Shown here: positions 34,201 to 42,570 of the stretch, in pieces | Layout of the letters: each line of letters opens with the position of its first letter | How positions within the stretch are numbered: the first letter of the stretch is position 1 | Assembly: GCA_020636405.1 (NCBI GenBank) | Contig: JACJXW010000004.1 | Coordinates: forward strand, 3,274,001 to 3,338,000 | DNA: 64,000 nt | Source: Lewinellaceae bacterium | Lineage (GTDB): Bacteria; Bacteroidota; Bacteroidia; Chitinophagales; Saprospiraceae | Reading direction: 5' to 3' | The notes under the pieces: generated by a model | Told to the model about the DNA's origin: nothing | The model's input: the letters and a program-made list of their open reading frames with translations, nothing else | The model's database searches: none | Program-made: the position numbers and the translations under genes

Positions 34201-35114
34201 CCTGGTTCGCGGATCCCGGTTTTTCGAATGTAATAGCGACAACCCAGGAAACCGTGGTTCAACCTGGGGTAGGAAGTACTTATTATATTCAGCTGACAGA
34301 TGAATTGGGGTGCATGGTGGCTGACAGCGTATCGGTGAGTAGCCGGCGGATCCTCATTTTCCTGGATGAGGCCACCGGATTATGCCAGGGAGATACCGTC
34401 CAGTTGCAAGTAGTAAACCTTACCGGGGAGCCGCTGAGTTACTCCTGGTCGCCGGTTTCCACTATTGTCTCAGGCGGGAATACAGCTGAACCGCTGGTAA
34501 GCCCTCAGCAAGACCAGGTATTTACCGTTCAGGTGATGGATGAGTTTGGCTGTGCGCTTACGGAGACGACGCGGGTTACAGTCTCTGAGCAGGTCCCCCC
34601 GCTGACTGCCATGGCCGAACCGGATACCCTTTTCGGGCCGGGCCTGGTGCAACTGGAGGCTACGCTCGACCCCGATTATTCTTATTTCTGGCAGCCGGCA
34701 GCCGGTTTAAACAACATCAGCATTTACAACCCTACTATTCGGGTTGACAGCACCGTAGTGCTCACCGTTGAAGTAACCGATAAGGAAGGGTGTCGTAATG
34801 CGGTGGAACTCAGGGTAGTGGTATTGTCCGAATGCCGGGAGCCTTTTATTTTTGTACCCAATGCTTTCACGCCCAACGGCGACAACCTAAACGACCTGCT
34901 GTTCGTGGAAGGCAATACCATCGATGAATTGTATTTTGCCATCTACAACCGCTGGGGAGAAAAGGTATTCGAAACGGATGACCAGTCCATTGGCTGGGAT
35001 GGGACCTACAAGGGGAAGGAACTGTCGCCCGATGCTTTCGGCTATTACCTGGAGGCGCGTTGTTTTAATGGAGATACGTATTTTAAGAAAGGAAATATAT
35101 CCCTTATTCGTTGA
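31251..35114 (+). CDS. giant PKD-domain surface protein with gliding-associated CHU_C (T9SS type B) C-terminus
   Basis: A 1287-residue exported protein. The start is set at GTG 31251, the only start-like codon just before the signal peptide (FRNTLPPLIGAIVLLALPFTARA); the frame remains open upstream over the Uma2 gene end. Residues about 25-320 form the ATHIVGGEMNY-type N-terminal module common in Bacteroidota surface proteins. PKD-type domains follow (for example FDNQSQGANDFLWVFNDPG and FYQWNFGDPAQPGAS), alternating with Ig-like repeats ending TYRVTITDGSGFC or TYYIQLTDELGC. The last 85 residues are CHU_C: FVPNAFTPNGDNLND, YNRWGEKVF, GWDGTYKGKE. Probably an adhesin or surface filament component; ligand unknown. 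Confidence 0.88.
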   Translation: MSFRNTLPPLIGAIVLLALPFTARATHIVGGEMNYTCLGNNEYEITLTIFRDCYNGNPNAWFDNPASIGVFDVQNNLLQEILVPLMNNDTLNPVLSSECLVVPPNVCVHTTTYRTVINLPPISGGYQLAYQRCCRNQTIVNIIDPLDTGATYGVTISERALEECNSNPKFQQWPPIYICVNEPIAFDQSAIDQDGDSIVYRLCTPLSGATPDDPMPQPPNNPPYAPITWVDPPYNESNMLNGVAGGVALAINPQTGLLTGLPNTIGQFVVGICVEEYRNGELISTTRRDFQYNVGQCGQAAAAFTAPEIQCGSRSVFFDNQSQGANDFLWVFNDPGNPGATASSINAVYTFSDTGLYTVLLIAEPGQVCEDTAVQQVYLQDNTLTAAFDYAFVSCSDTLVVQVTDLSQDSVSEPVEWLWELLPGRITSTDQNPTFNITESGDYTLRLVVTAANGCEQSLETSFSANPIEEQLAADTLGLCAGESAFLNPSFNPAYTYSWAPAAGIPDLTVPNPEVQPLETTTYRVTITDGSGFCALELETTVLVPEPVTAQAPEDTVICIREFVLQGQSNTGLSFLWSSDPEFVALLSSSISAVATPMGPETYYFLARDTFGCTAIDSVQVTGNGIDVITTTERAVCPGDLGAVAAINLDPADTLSFSWSPASLILAGQNSATALIRLTEPGRYPFYVSIENQHGCMLQDSTTLTLIDTSSQLQFLMDQQCGGYTVQFSSSSINAPFYQWNFGDPAQPGASAQGASVTYTYPGPGAYPVMVTLSSFIECPDTLIREVVVNEPSIIPAFTWDVVACSDSVTVQFTDQSVNNQSSIIAWDWDFGGGRSASVPNPQLTLGTSETLEVQLAITSDDGCRDTLRRQVPVEVFQLGLPDSLTACPGQPAALNPTPVPGLNYLWSPAGLFDDPTQPSPVVLLESSQLFSVTATDDSGLCRLEGTIQAVVPPPIEYVLPQDTQSCEQDFLLYVESEQAVDFTWFADPGFSNVIATTQETVVQPGVGSTYYIQLTDELGCMVADSVSVSSRRILIFLDEATGLCQGDTVQLQVVNLTGEPLSYSWSPVSTIVSGGNTAEPLVSPQQDQVFTVQVMDEFGCALTETTRVTVSEQVPPLTAMAEPDTLFGPGLVQLEATLDPDYSYFWQPAAGLNNISIYNPTIRVDSTVVLTVEVTDKEGCRNAVELRVVVLSECREPFIFVPNAFTPNGDNLNDLLFVEGNTIDELYFAIYNRWGEKVFETDDQSIGWDGTYKGKELSPDAFGYYLEARCFNGDTYFKKGNISLIR

Positions 35115-35233
35115 TAGTATATGGACTGAATTAGCAAATATCTGAATATCAAGGGTTTAACCCCGGTTTCCCGGTTCACTTTTTGTGTCCGGGTACTATA
35201 AACAATATTAATCACCTGATAAAAAACGGAAGT

Positions 35234-36328
35234 ATGAAGAAGATCCTACTGATCCTGGGCCTGGCGCTGGCCGTACAACTATCGGCGCAGTATGAGTTCA
35301 CTACCAAGTACAATATCGAGTGTACTTCGGTTAAAAACCAGCAACGTACCGGCACTTGCTGGAGCTTTTCAACGGCCTCTTTCCTGGAATCGGAGTTGAT
35401 GCGCCTGGGCAAGGCAGAGGCCGACCTTTCAGAGATGTACATGGTGCGCACCATTTACCTGGACAAGGCGCGCAACTACATCCTCCGACAGGGCAAAGCC
35501 AACTTCAGCCAGGGAGGGCTCAACCACGATGTGATCCGCGCCCTTCAAATGGGTGGAGCCGTGCCCGAATCCGTTTATTCCGGGCTGCTGCCGGGCGATG
35601 AGTACCACGACCACAGCGAAATGGAATCCGCCATGAAAGGCATGCTGGACGGCCTCCTGAACCGCAAGAGGCTGAGCAACCGCTGGCTGGGCGCTATCGA
35701 CTGCATCCTCGACAACTATATGGGCGAGGCGCCGGAAACCTTCACCTATCAGGGGAAATCCTATACGCCCCAATCCTATGCCAAAAGCCTGGGCATTGAG
35801 GCTGGGGATTACGTGACCCTGACCTCTTTCTCCCACCACCCGTTCTACGAAACCTTCATTCTGGAGATCCCGGACAACTACTCCAACGGCTCCTATTACA
35901 ACTTGCCGCTGGATGAGCTGCAGGCCATTGTCGACAACGCACTGGCCACCGGCTATACCGTCGCCTGGGATGGCGATGTGGGAGAGAAAGGCTTCAGCGC
36001 CGGTAAAGGCCTTGCGATTATGCCGGTGAATCCGGATGCCGACGGCCTGTTCAATAAGCCGGTAGAGGAACTGGACGTTACTCAGGAACTACGCCAGGAT
36101 GGTTTCGAAAGTTACGCCACCACTGACGACCACCTCATGCACCTCACCGGGCTGGCCGTTGACCAGAACGGAACGAAGTACTACCTGACCAAAAATTCGT
36201 GGGGAGAGGTCAGCCCCTATAAGGGCTTCCTCTATATGTCCAACGCTTACTTCCGCATGAAGACGGTAGGCATTATGGTGCATAAGGACGCCATCCCGAA
36301 GGATATCGCGGCGAAGTTGTCGCTATAG
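35234..36328 (+). CDS. secreted C1 family (bleomycin hydrolase-like) cysteine peptidase
   Basis: A 364-residue protein. Start ATG 35234 opens a signal peptide (MKKILLILGLALAVQLSAQ). The papain-like triad is visible: Cys in QQRTGTCWSFST, His in DDHLMHLTGLA, Asn in LTKNSWGE. The layout follows PepC/bleomycin hydrolase (C1B), including LSEMYMVRTIYLDKARNY, but cytosolic PepC enzymes are about 450 residues and have no signal peptide. This version is shorter and exported, acting as a periplasmic or secreted aminopeptidase. It sits between two giant CHU_C genes; a functional link is not evident. Confidence 0.88.
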   Translation: MKKILLILGLALAVQLSAQYEFTTKYNIECTSVKNQQRTGTCWSFSTASFLESELMRLGKAEADLSEMYMVRTIYLDKARNYILRQGKANFSQGGLNHDVIRALQMGGAVPESVYSGLLPGDEYHDHSEMESAMKGMLDGLLNRKRLSNRWLGAIDCILDNYMGEAPETFTYQGKSYTPQSYAKSLGIEAGDYVTLTSFSHHPFYETFILEIPDNYSNGSYYNLPLDELQAIVDNALATGYTVAWDGDVGEKGFSAGKGLAIMPVNPDADGLFNKPVEELDVTQELRQDGFESYATTDDHLMHLTGLAVDQNGTKYYLTKNSWGEVSPYKGFLYMSNAYFRMKTVGIMVHKDAIPKDIAAKLSL

Positions 36329-36335
36329 TCCTCCT

Positions 36336-36366
36336 TTCAGCGCCCAATTTTCCATTGGGCGCTGAA
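36336..36366. terminator. hairpin between convergent genes
   Basis: TTCAGCGCCCAA pairs perfectly (12 bp) with TTGGGCGCTGAA around a 7-base loop, just after the peptidase stop. There is no long T-run on either side, so it may act as a bidirectional 3'-end structure rather than a strong intrinsic terminator. Confidence 0.65.
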
Positions 36367-36500
36367 TTACTGGGGTGCGGCGTTTTAATTATACCATTTC
36401 GGGATAAACGTGTCACTTTCCCATCGAAAGCTTGACCAGGCCTTTTGTTCAGGTGGGAACGTACCCCTGGCATGGCTCCAAGCTGTAATAAGGGATCTCC

Positions 36501-39500
36501 CTACCGCAACAAACCCACCTCCCCCTGCCGCACTTCCACAACCCCATCGTACCGTTCCAGCCGGATCAGGTAGAAGTACACCTCTGAGGGCTGCGGTTTC
36601 CCTTTGAACGTCCCATCCCAGCCGTTGAACGCTTCCGGATCGGCGGTATTTCCGTCAAAAACCAGCTGTCCCCACCGGTTGAAGACTCTGAATTCAATCA
36701 GGCGCCGGATGTTGCCGCTCATGACATAGGTGAAACGGTCATTATACCCATCCCCATTGGGCGTGAAAGCGTTAGGTACTTCGATGGCAGGCGGGTCTAC
36801 ATTGAAGGACAGGCTGGCCGAATCGCGGCAACCGGATACCGGGTTTTCGGCAAAAACGGTATAGACGGACGGATCGGCGATCAGAACATCCTCATAATCG
36901 AACAAGCCGGCGCCCTCCTGGATGATGTCCTGGTTGAGGGTCCACATGAAGTTGAGAGGAGGCTGTTGATTGGCCAGGGCGGTGAGGGAAAGGATATCGC
37001 CCTGACGGGGGGCGCCCAGGCCCGGTAAACTGGCTTCCAGATCTATATCCAGGGCGGGCCGGACGTCTACGTCCAGGGTTGCAATCAGGGTGTCGCAACC
37101 GCCGCCGCTGATGTAGGTGAGGGTATAGGTAACGGGGTTTGTCGGGCCGAAGGCCACTGAAGGGCCGGTACGGGCGCTGCCATCCGAGCCTTGCCACAGG
37201 AACTGATCCTGAGAAGTGCCTCCGGTGACGGCGGCGAAAAGTAGTATGCTGTCTCCGGCACAGATGGCGGTATCCTGGGGGGTTAGGGTGATGAGGGGTG
37301 GTTCGATGACGTTGAGCAGGATCTCTGCCGTGTCCCTACATCCCCGGTTGGTGGTGAGGCGCTGGTACAGGATGGTGTCCTGGGTGCGGATGACGATATT
37401 CCAGAGACTGTCCGCCGTTTCGAAACCTACGGAGGGCACCCACAAGTGGCGGATATCGGGATAACTCGACGGATCATACACAGGAGATGTCAGCAGTACG
37501 CTCTCCCCCTGACAGTAGGCTTCTTTTTCCGGTTCGGCAGTAATGGACAATGCAGGCAGGGAGTCAACGCGAATGAACACCGAGTCTTTGACCGTACAGG
37601 CTCCCAGGGTATAAGTGGCGTAGTATGTGGTGGTTATTTCCGGTATTGCCATGACTTCCAGCCCGGCCGTATCGCTGAGGCTGCCGTCAGCGGGCGACCA
37701 TAGCAGTCCTTCGCTGGTGCCGGTTGTAGTACCGGCAGACAGGCCTACCGCTGTGCCGAGGCAGACCTCCAGGGTATCCGGGTTGTAAATGTGCACGTCG
37801 GCGGGCAGAACGGTGATGTTTACCTCGGCGGTATCTGCACAGGCCCCATTGGCAGCGGTGCCGATGAGTTGGTAGGTAGTGGAAGTTTCCGGGAAAGCCA
37901 GCGGGCCGGCGATCGTACTGCTATTCAGCCCATTGGAGGGCGTCCACTGAAACACGGTAGTGGTGCTGTCCGGAGAGATCATTTCCGCCAGCTGAATGCC
38001 ATAATTTTCACAAATGGTAGTATCCGCAGCGACCGAGGGGAAGTCGAACGCTGCCACATCGATGGATACGGAATCCTGAACGATACAGCCGGTGATGTTA
38101 ATGGTGGCCACATAGGTGGTGCTTTCCTGCGGAACGGCCATGGGGTTTTCACTACTGGGCTCATTGAGGCCGATGGCAGGCGCCCAATGTAGCCCTGTGC
38201 CGCCCACATTATTGGCCGCTACCAACGGCACCGTATCGCCCCGGCAGATCACTGTCGGGGCGAGGGCTTCCACATCGAGAACAGGAACGATGCGTTTCAG
38301 GAAAATGGAGTCGTACGCTACGCAAGGGCCCAGTACGCCTTCCACAGTTACCCATTGGCCGGCTTGCGGATCGGCAACCGGATCGGGAACAGTAGGGTTG
38401 TCGAAAATACCCGGGGGCGACCAGAAGTAGGAGCTTGCCCCGGTGGCATGCAGGTTTACGAGATTGTCCTGGCAAATGAAAGCAGTATCCTGTCCGCCGT
38501 TGATCTCTACTCTGAGGGCATCATGGAGGGTTATCTCCAGTTGGCTGTAGACGACTTCGCCGCAACCGAAGTTGTTGGCCAGCAGAATAGTAATGGTTTC
38601 CATGGGCTCAGTTAGCAGGTCGGACAGCACGATTATGGGAAAGCTCAACTGGGTGGTTCCTGGGGGGAAAGCCACAATAGATGGGATGTCGAGGAGATAG
38701 TCTTCATTTCGTATAGCCGTTCCGCCCACTTCGGCCTTGTAGTAAAGAGTGTCCTCGGAAGGCGCCGACAAGGAGATGATGATTTCATCCGGCAGAGTGG
38801 TGCAATCTTCCACCAGATACTCTATTCCTGAATTGAAATTAACCGACAGCTTCGGGGTGCCTCCCCCAAGTTCAGCAATAAAAACCCCGGAATCAAAGCC
38901 GACGTCTCCGCGGTCGGCAATGGCAAGTTTGAGATGGTAGGTATTGCAGGGGTTAACATCGGCACGGGCGGTAAGTGATTTTTTAATGCCCATGAAGTCA
39001 GAGGTCAGCCCATCGTACTCAGTGGCTACGCCTCCGTTGTTATTGCGGTAGTATTGCCAGTTGTCCAGTTGGTTGACGCTGTTGATCTCTACCGGCGTGT
39101 TACTGCCGTTGGGCAGTACGGCTATATTGAGTTGGTTGTTAATGGCGGGATCTCCCGGAATTCCGGGCCCGGAAATGAAAAATGCAAAGATATCGTTGAA
39201 TTCCTGGCCCACATACTCCTGATATTCATCGGAACCGAAAATATATTCGAAGGTGAGTTCATTGGTGAGCGCAAATACATCCAGCTCTACGATACAGGCG
39301 TTTTCAGAAAGAAAGTTGTTGCCGCCTTGTTGAGACAGGTAGTCCAGGTCGGGGTCTCCCGGGGCGCCATTATCGGCGAAGGGGTTTCCTTGTCCGGGGT
39401 CATCGTTGGGGCCAACTGCCCAGGCCAGGCTGCCGGTAGTGAGCAGCAGGCCGCGATCCAGCCCCAGCCCGGAGGAGGGAATGGACTCGAAGGTGCCGTA

Positions 39501-40532
39501 GGAACTCTGTGGGCAGTTGATATTGGCGATATTAACAATAGTCGCCGGAGTAGATACAAAATCGATGATCTGCTGGTTGGAAAGTATGCTGTCGACGGTG
39601 ATCGGTTGCGGCGCCTCACAGTTGTTGGAACACTGCCAGCGTCCTCTGAAACCTTCAAACTCCGCCTGGTTATCGGAAGTAAAGCGGACGCTCAGACAGC
39701 CGCTGCTGGCCTGCACCTGATAGCAGACTCCACCGCCCCCGTCGTCTTCAAAATTAAAACTTCCTACCTGCCCGATGATGTTGGCCGGGCTGGGCTGGGC
39801 TCCGTCGAAAAAGGTAAGCTGGTCAGTTACGCCGAACATGCCCTGCGGTTCGATGAAATAGTACTCCAGGGAGAAAAGGATACAATCGTGGGGCTGATCC
39901 GGACAGATGGTGAAAGTGTAGTTTTCATTGCTGGAATAATCACCATCCGGCCCGCCGGTATCGTAAAGTACACCAGAGCAGGCCGTCGTGCTGCCTTCAT
40001 CGATGGTATAATCGGGTTGTTTTTCTTCTATACACAATTGAAAAGCCCCCCAATTGGGCGTGGCGGAAGAGGAATAGTCGTTGATGCGCAGAAAATAGGT
40101 GATATTGGGAGTGAGCCCATCTACCTGAAGCACTATTTCGTCCGCTCCGGGTTCAGCGGAAGCGCAGGCTAGTTGCGCCATTCCGTTTGCTGAGCAATCC
40201 CCCCGGTAGAGGGCAACCTGCGGATTGACAATGGAGGGCCCGGCACCGGAGGCTATGCCCTGCACCCGGATGGAATAATTAAAAATGGTATTGCTGGACG
40301 TAAAGGAAAACCAAACGTCTCGTTCCACATTGCCGCCGTTGAAACACCCGGGAATGTTGTCGGCGCCAATATCCGAGGCAGTGGCCCCGACATTAGAGAA
40401 AAATGCGGAGTCCGGGCAGGAAGGAGCAATGCCCAGATGGATCAGGCCGCTGCAATCGTCATTCACTGGCTGTGCCAGGGCCACGGCCGGCAGGCAGGCC
40501 AGCAGAAGGAGTTGCTTGAAGAATTTATACAT
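36501..40532 (-). CDS. giant choice-of-anchor L / Calx-beta surface protein with CHU_C C-terminus
   Basis: A 1343-residue exported protein with signal peptide (YKFFKQLLLLACLPAVALA). Order: N-terminal beta module to about 170; CUB-like domain about 180-300 (TICPDQPHDCILFSLEYYF); choice-of-anchor L domain about 320-560 (GSDEYQEYVGQEFNDIFAFF is the hallmark); Calx-beta-like segment about 565-680 (GTTQLSFPIIVLSD, TITILLANN); five to six Cys-containing Ig-like repeats (STTYQLIG, TTTYYATYT); and CHU_C at the C-terminus (VPNAFTPNGDGYNDRFTY, FNRWGQLVFDG). Exported by T9SS type B, probably a surface adhesin. It converges on the C1 peptidase gene. Confidence 0.88.
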   Translation of the reverse strand: MYKFFKQLLLLACLPAVALAQPVNDDCSGLIHLGIAPSCPDSAFFSNVGATASDIGADNIPGCFNGGNVERDVWFSFTSSNTIFNYSIRVQGIASGAGPSIVNPQVALYRGDCSANGMAQLACASAEPGADEIVLQVDGLTPNITYFLRINDYSSSATPNWGAFQLCIEEKQPDYTIDEGSTTACSGVLYDTGGPDGDYSSNENYTFTICPDQPHDCILFSLEYYFIEPQGMFGVTDQLTFFDGAQPSPANIIGQVGSFNFEDDGGGGVCYQVQASSGCLSVRFTSDNQAEFEGFRGRWQCSNNCEAPQPITVDSILSNQQIIDFVSTPATIVNIANINCPQSSYGTFESIPSSGLGLDRGLLLTTGSLAWAVGPNDDPGQGNPFADNGAPGDPDLDYLSQQGGNNFLSENACIVELDVFALTNELTFEYIFGSDEYQEYVGQEFNDIFAFFISGPGIPGDPAINNQLNIAVLPNGSNTPVEINSVNQLDNWQYYRNNNGGVATEYDGLTSDFMGIKKSLTARADVNPCNTYHLKLAIADRGDVGFDSGVFIAELGGGTPKLSVNFNSGIEYLVEDCTTLPDEIIISLSAPSEDTLYYKAEVGGTAIRNEDYLLDIPSIVAFPPGTTQLSFPIIVLSDLLTEPMETITILLANNFGCGEVVYSQLEITLHDALRVEINGGQDTAFICQDNLVNLHATGASSYFWSPPGIFDNPTVPDPVADPQAGQWVTVEGVLGPCVAYDSIFLKRIVPVLDVEALAPTVICRGDTVPLVAANNVGGTGLHWAPAIGLNEPSSENPMAVPQESTTYVATINITGCIVQDSVSIDVAAFDFPSVAADTTICENYGIQLAEMISPDSTTTVFQWTPSNGLNSSTIAGPLAFPETSTTYQLIGTAANGACADTAEVNITVLPADVHIYNPDTLEVCLGTAVGLSAGTTTGTSEGLLWSPADGSLSDTAGLEVMAIPEITTTYYATYTLGACTVKDSVFIRVDSLPALSITAEPEKEAYCQGESVLLTSPVYDPSSYPDIRHLWVPSVGFETADSLWNIVIRTQDTILYQRLTTNRGCRDTAEILLNVIEPPLITLTPQDTAICAGDSILLFAAVTGGTSQDQFLWQGSDGSARTGPSVAFGPTNPVTYTLTYISGGGCDTLIATLDVDVRPALDIDLEASLPGLGAPRQGDILSLTALANQQPPLNFMWTLNQDIIQEGAGLFDYEDVLIADPSVYTVFAENPVSGCRDSASLSFNVDPPAIEVPNAFTPNGDGYNDRFTYVMSGNIRRLIEFRVFNRWGQLVFDGNTADPEAFNGWDGTFKGKPQPSEVYFYLIRLERYDGVVEVRQGEVGLLR

Positions 40533-40584
40533 AAGGTTCCAGGATATTTCAGGTGCAGGAGTGCCTGGGCGATAACAGCCTAAC

Positions 40585-40983
40585 CTATCGCTTGCACTCT
40601 TCCAGGCTATTCCGAATTTCTTTCAGCGGAACATAACCATGGTCATTACCCCAGGCCTGGTTGATGTAATTGATGACGTTGGCAATCTCAAATTCGCTCA
40701 GTTCGGGGATACCGGCCATGGGGTTCTGGTAGGTTTTACCGTTGACGACTATCGGCCCTTCCATGCCATAGCGGATGATACAGGCCAGCTGCTCCTGGTT
40801 TTGGGCAACGTAATCGGACTGGGCCAGGGGGGGGATGTTGCCTGCCAGGCCACTGCCGTCATCCATATGGCAATTGGCGCAGAAGTTCAGGTAGAGGATC
40901 TCGCCCTGTCGATGGGGTTTGCTTTCGCAGGTGAAGAGGAAAAAGGATAACGAAAAAAGGATTAACACTATTTTAGATCTCAT
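40585..40983 (-). CDS. small c-type cytochrome
   Basis: A 132-residue exported mono-haem cytochrome c. Start ATG 40983 opens a hydrophobic signal (IVLILFSLSFFLFTC); Cys19 may be lipidated. Haem motif CANCH (35-39), with distal Met probably in NPMAGIPEL. The gene overlaps the 3' end of the SCO1 gene by 11 bp on the same strand, so it is translated from the same mRNA. Likely a periplasmic electron carrier or a subunit fed by SCO-dependent copper delivery; the partner oxidase is not in the window. Confidence 0.9.
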   Translation of the reverse strand: MRSKIVLILFSLSFFLFTCESKPHRQGEILYLNFCANCHMDDGSGLAGNIPPLAQSDYVAQNQEQLACIIRYGMEGPIVVNGKTYQNPMAGIPELSEFEIANVINYINQAWGNDHGYVPLKEIRNSLEECKR

Positions 40984-41578
40984 CGAGCAGCGTTTCAATA
41001 TCTTCAATAAATTTTTTCACGGCAAGGCTATCCGTTCCCTGACAATAGGCGCGGATGTGCCGCTGGGGATCGACCAGCACAAAACGGCCACTGTGGTCGA
41101 AACCGGCTGGCAGGGTAGGGTCTTCAATGACGACGTTGAAATAATCATCGGCTATTTCGTAGAGCTCGTCTTTATTTCCGGTGACAAAGAACCATTTATC
41201 GGAACGCACACCCAGGTTGCGGGCATACTGAGCAAGGCGGGCGACGGAGTCCCTCCGGGGGTCGATGGTGTGGGAAAGCAGCAGCAGTTTGGTACTGTCC
41301 TGAAAACGCTCGTAAATGGTAAGCATATTTCTGGCCATGACCGGACAGATCGTAGGGCAGGAGGTAAAGAAAAAATCCGCCACATAGGCCTTGCCGGCAA
41401 AGGTGGCGTTAGTGACCAGGTTGCTGTCCTGCCCGATGAAGGAAAAATCCGGGATCTGTTCATACACCATTACTCCGTTCTCATTGTGTGCTTTACTGAG
41501 AATGGGCAGGCTTCTATCAGGCTGCCGGCAGCCTGATAAAAGGAGAATTACAAGAAACAGGGGCATTAACCCTTTCAT
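40973..41578 (-). CDS. SCO1/SenC family copper chaperone lipoprotein
   Basis: A 201-residue lipoprotein with lipobox LLSGC (Cys17). The start is set at ATG 41578; ATG 41608 is a possible longer start. The thioredoxin-like fold has the copper ligands in FTSCPTICPV (Cys74, Cys78) and a distal His (His162) in GFDHSGRFVLVD. SCO proteins deliver copper to, or reduce, the CuA centre of cytochrome oxidase. It overlaps the following cytochrome c gene and follows the ChaN-like gene on the same strand after about 85 bp. Confidence 0.92.
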   Translation of the reverse strand: MKGLMPLFLVILLLSGCRQPDRSLPILSKAHNENGVMVYEQIPDFSFIGQDSNLVTNATFAGKAYVADFFFTSCPTICPVMARNMLTIYERFQDSTKLLLLSHTIDPRRDSVARLAQYARNLGVRSDKWFFVTGNKDELYEIADDYFNVVIEDPTLPAGFDHSGRFVLVDPQRHIRAYCQGTDSLAVKKFIEDIETLLDEI

Positions 41579-41662
41579 TTTTTCTTTTGGTTCGTTTGTG
41601 GTGTTCATGTCCGGTAGAATAAGCAAACCAACGGATGATCATCAAGTACCGGCAACACCTTA

Positions 41663-42532
41663 CTAATAGGTCTTCGTCATATCTTCGTCTACTACCAGGA
41701 TAAAATCGGCTTTTCCCTGGTTTTCCTCATCGAGCCTCTCCAGTTCCGGTTGTTCTACGGTTGTTATGGTCAGGATGCTGGCATTCGGAGCATATTGACG
41801 CAGGTACCAGATGATGCCTTCAAAGTTATCGGAATGGTAGGAACCGTTAAAATGAATAAATGTTTGGCCGCTTTCCCAGTGGCGGCTGATGAAATGGGCC
41901 ATTGTAGCATCCTTGGACGCCTGAGCTTTGGGAAAGTTCTCCGGATTTGCTCCCCCGTGCCCGGCCATCATTTCCATCATGCCTTTATATCCGGGCAGGT
42001 CGATATCGAAAGGGAAGGGGAGGGGGGCAATAAATTTTTTGGCTTCTGCGGAAAGGCTGTCGAGGCCCTCGAAGCCTGACCGGGAGACTAGGCTGGCGTA
42101 GCGGCGGGGTATGTTGGTAGCAATGAACCCGATCCCCTTTTCCCGTGCCAGTTCGAGAAGCGGCTTGTAATCGGATTTGTAGTTTTTCCAGAGCCGGGCT
42201 TCTTCCTCAAAGGCTTTTGCGGTGATCGTCCCCGCAAAATATTCGTCGATCAGGAGCTGGTTGTCGGCCTCGAACATCTCAGCTCCAAGCACCAGGGATT
42301 CACCTTTCTCCTCGTGCAGGCTTCTGGCCAGTTCCAGTTGCAGCCAATGGGCGATGGGATTGTCGTGCAGCTCTCCGAAAAACACAATATCAGCATTCGA
42401 AGCGGCGGCATGCAGTTTCTTGTATTTTACGGCTTTGCCATCCTTGGTGAACAGTTGATAGGCGGGTTTGTCTTGTGCCATGAAGGATTGCGCTATAAAA
42501 AGCAGGGAAAAGAGGAAAATGATGCGGTTCAT
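41663..42532 (-). CDS. ChaN-like haem-binding / iron-regulated protein
   Basis: A 289-residue exported protein (signal RIIFLFSLLFIAQSFMAQ). It has the ChaN/EreA-like pattern: DIVFFGELHDNPIAHWLQLEL, LGAEMFEADNQLLIDEY, TNIPRRYASLVSR, and HFNGSYHSDNFEGI. ChaN of Campylobacter binds haem in a dimer, and the family is linked with iron uptake. In this context (SCO1 and cytochrome c downstream) a role in haem handling is plausible but inferred. No Fur-like site was recognised. Confidence 0.83.
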   Translation of the reverse strand: MNRIIFLFSLLFIAQSFMAQDKPAYQLFTKDGKAVKYKKLHAAASNADIVFFGELHDNPIAHWLQLELARSLHEEKGESLVLGAEMFEADNQLLIDEYFAGTITAKAFEEEARLWKNYKSDYKPLLELAREKGIGFIATNIPRRYASLVSRSGFEGLDSLSAEAKKFIAPLPFPFDIDLPGYKGMMEMMAGHGGANPENFPKAQASKDATMAHFISRHWESGQTFIHFNGSYHSDNFEGIIWYLRQYAPNASILTITTVEQPELERLDEENQGKADFILVVDEDMTKTY

Positions 42533-42570
42533 GAAAAGGAACTTTGGTTGGGCCTGAAATTACTTCTTCC

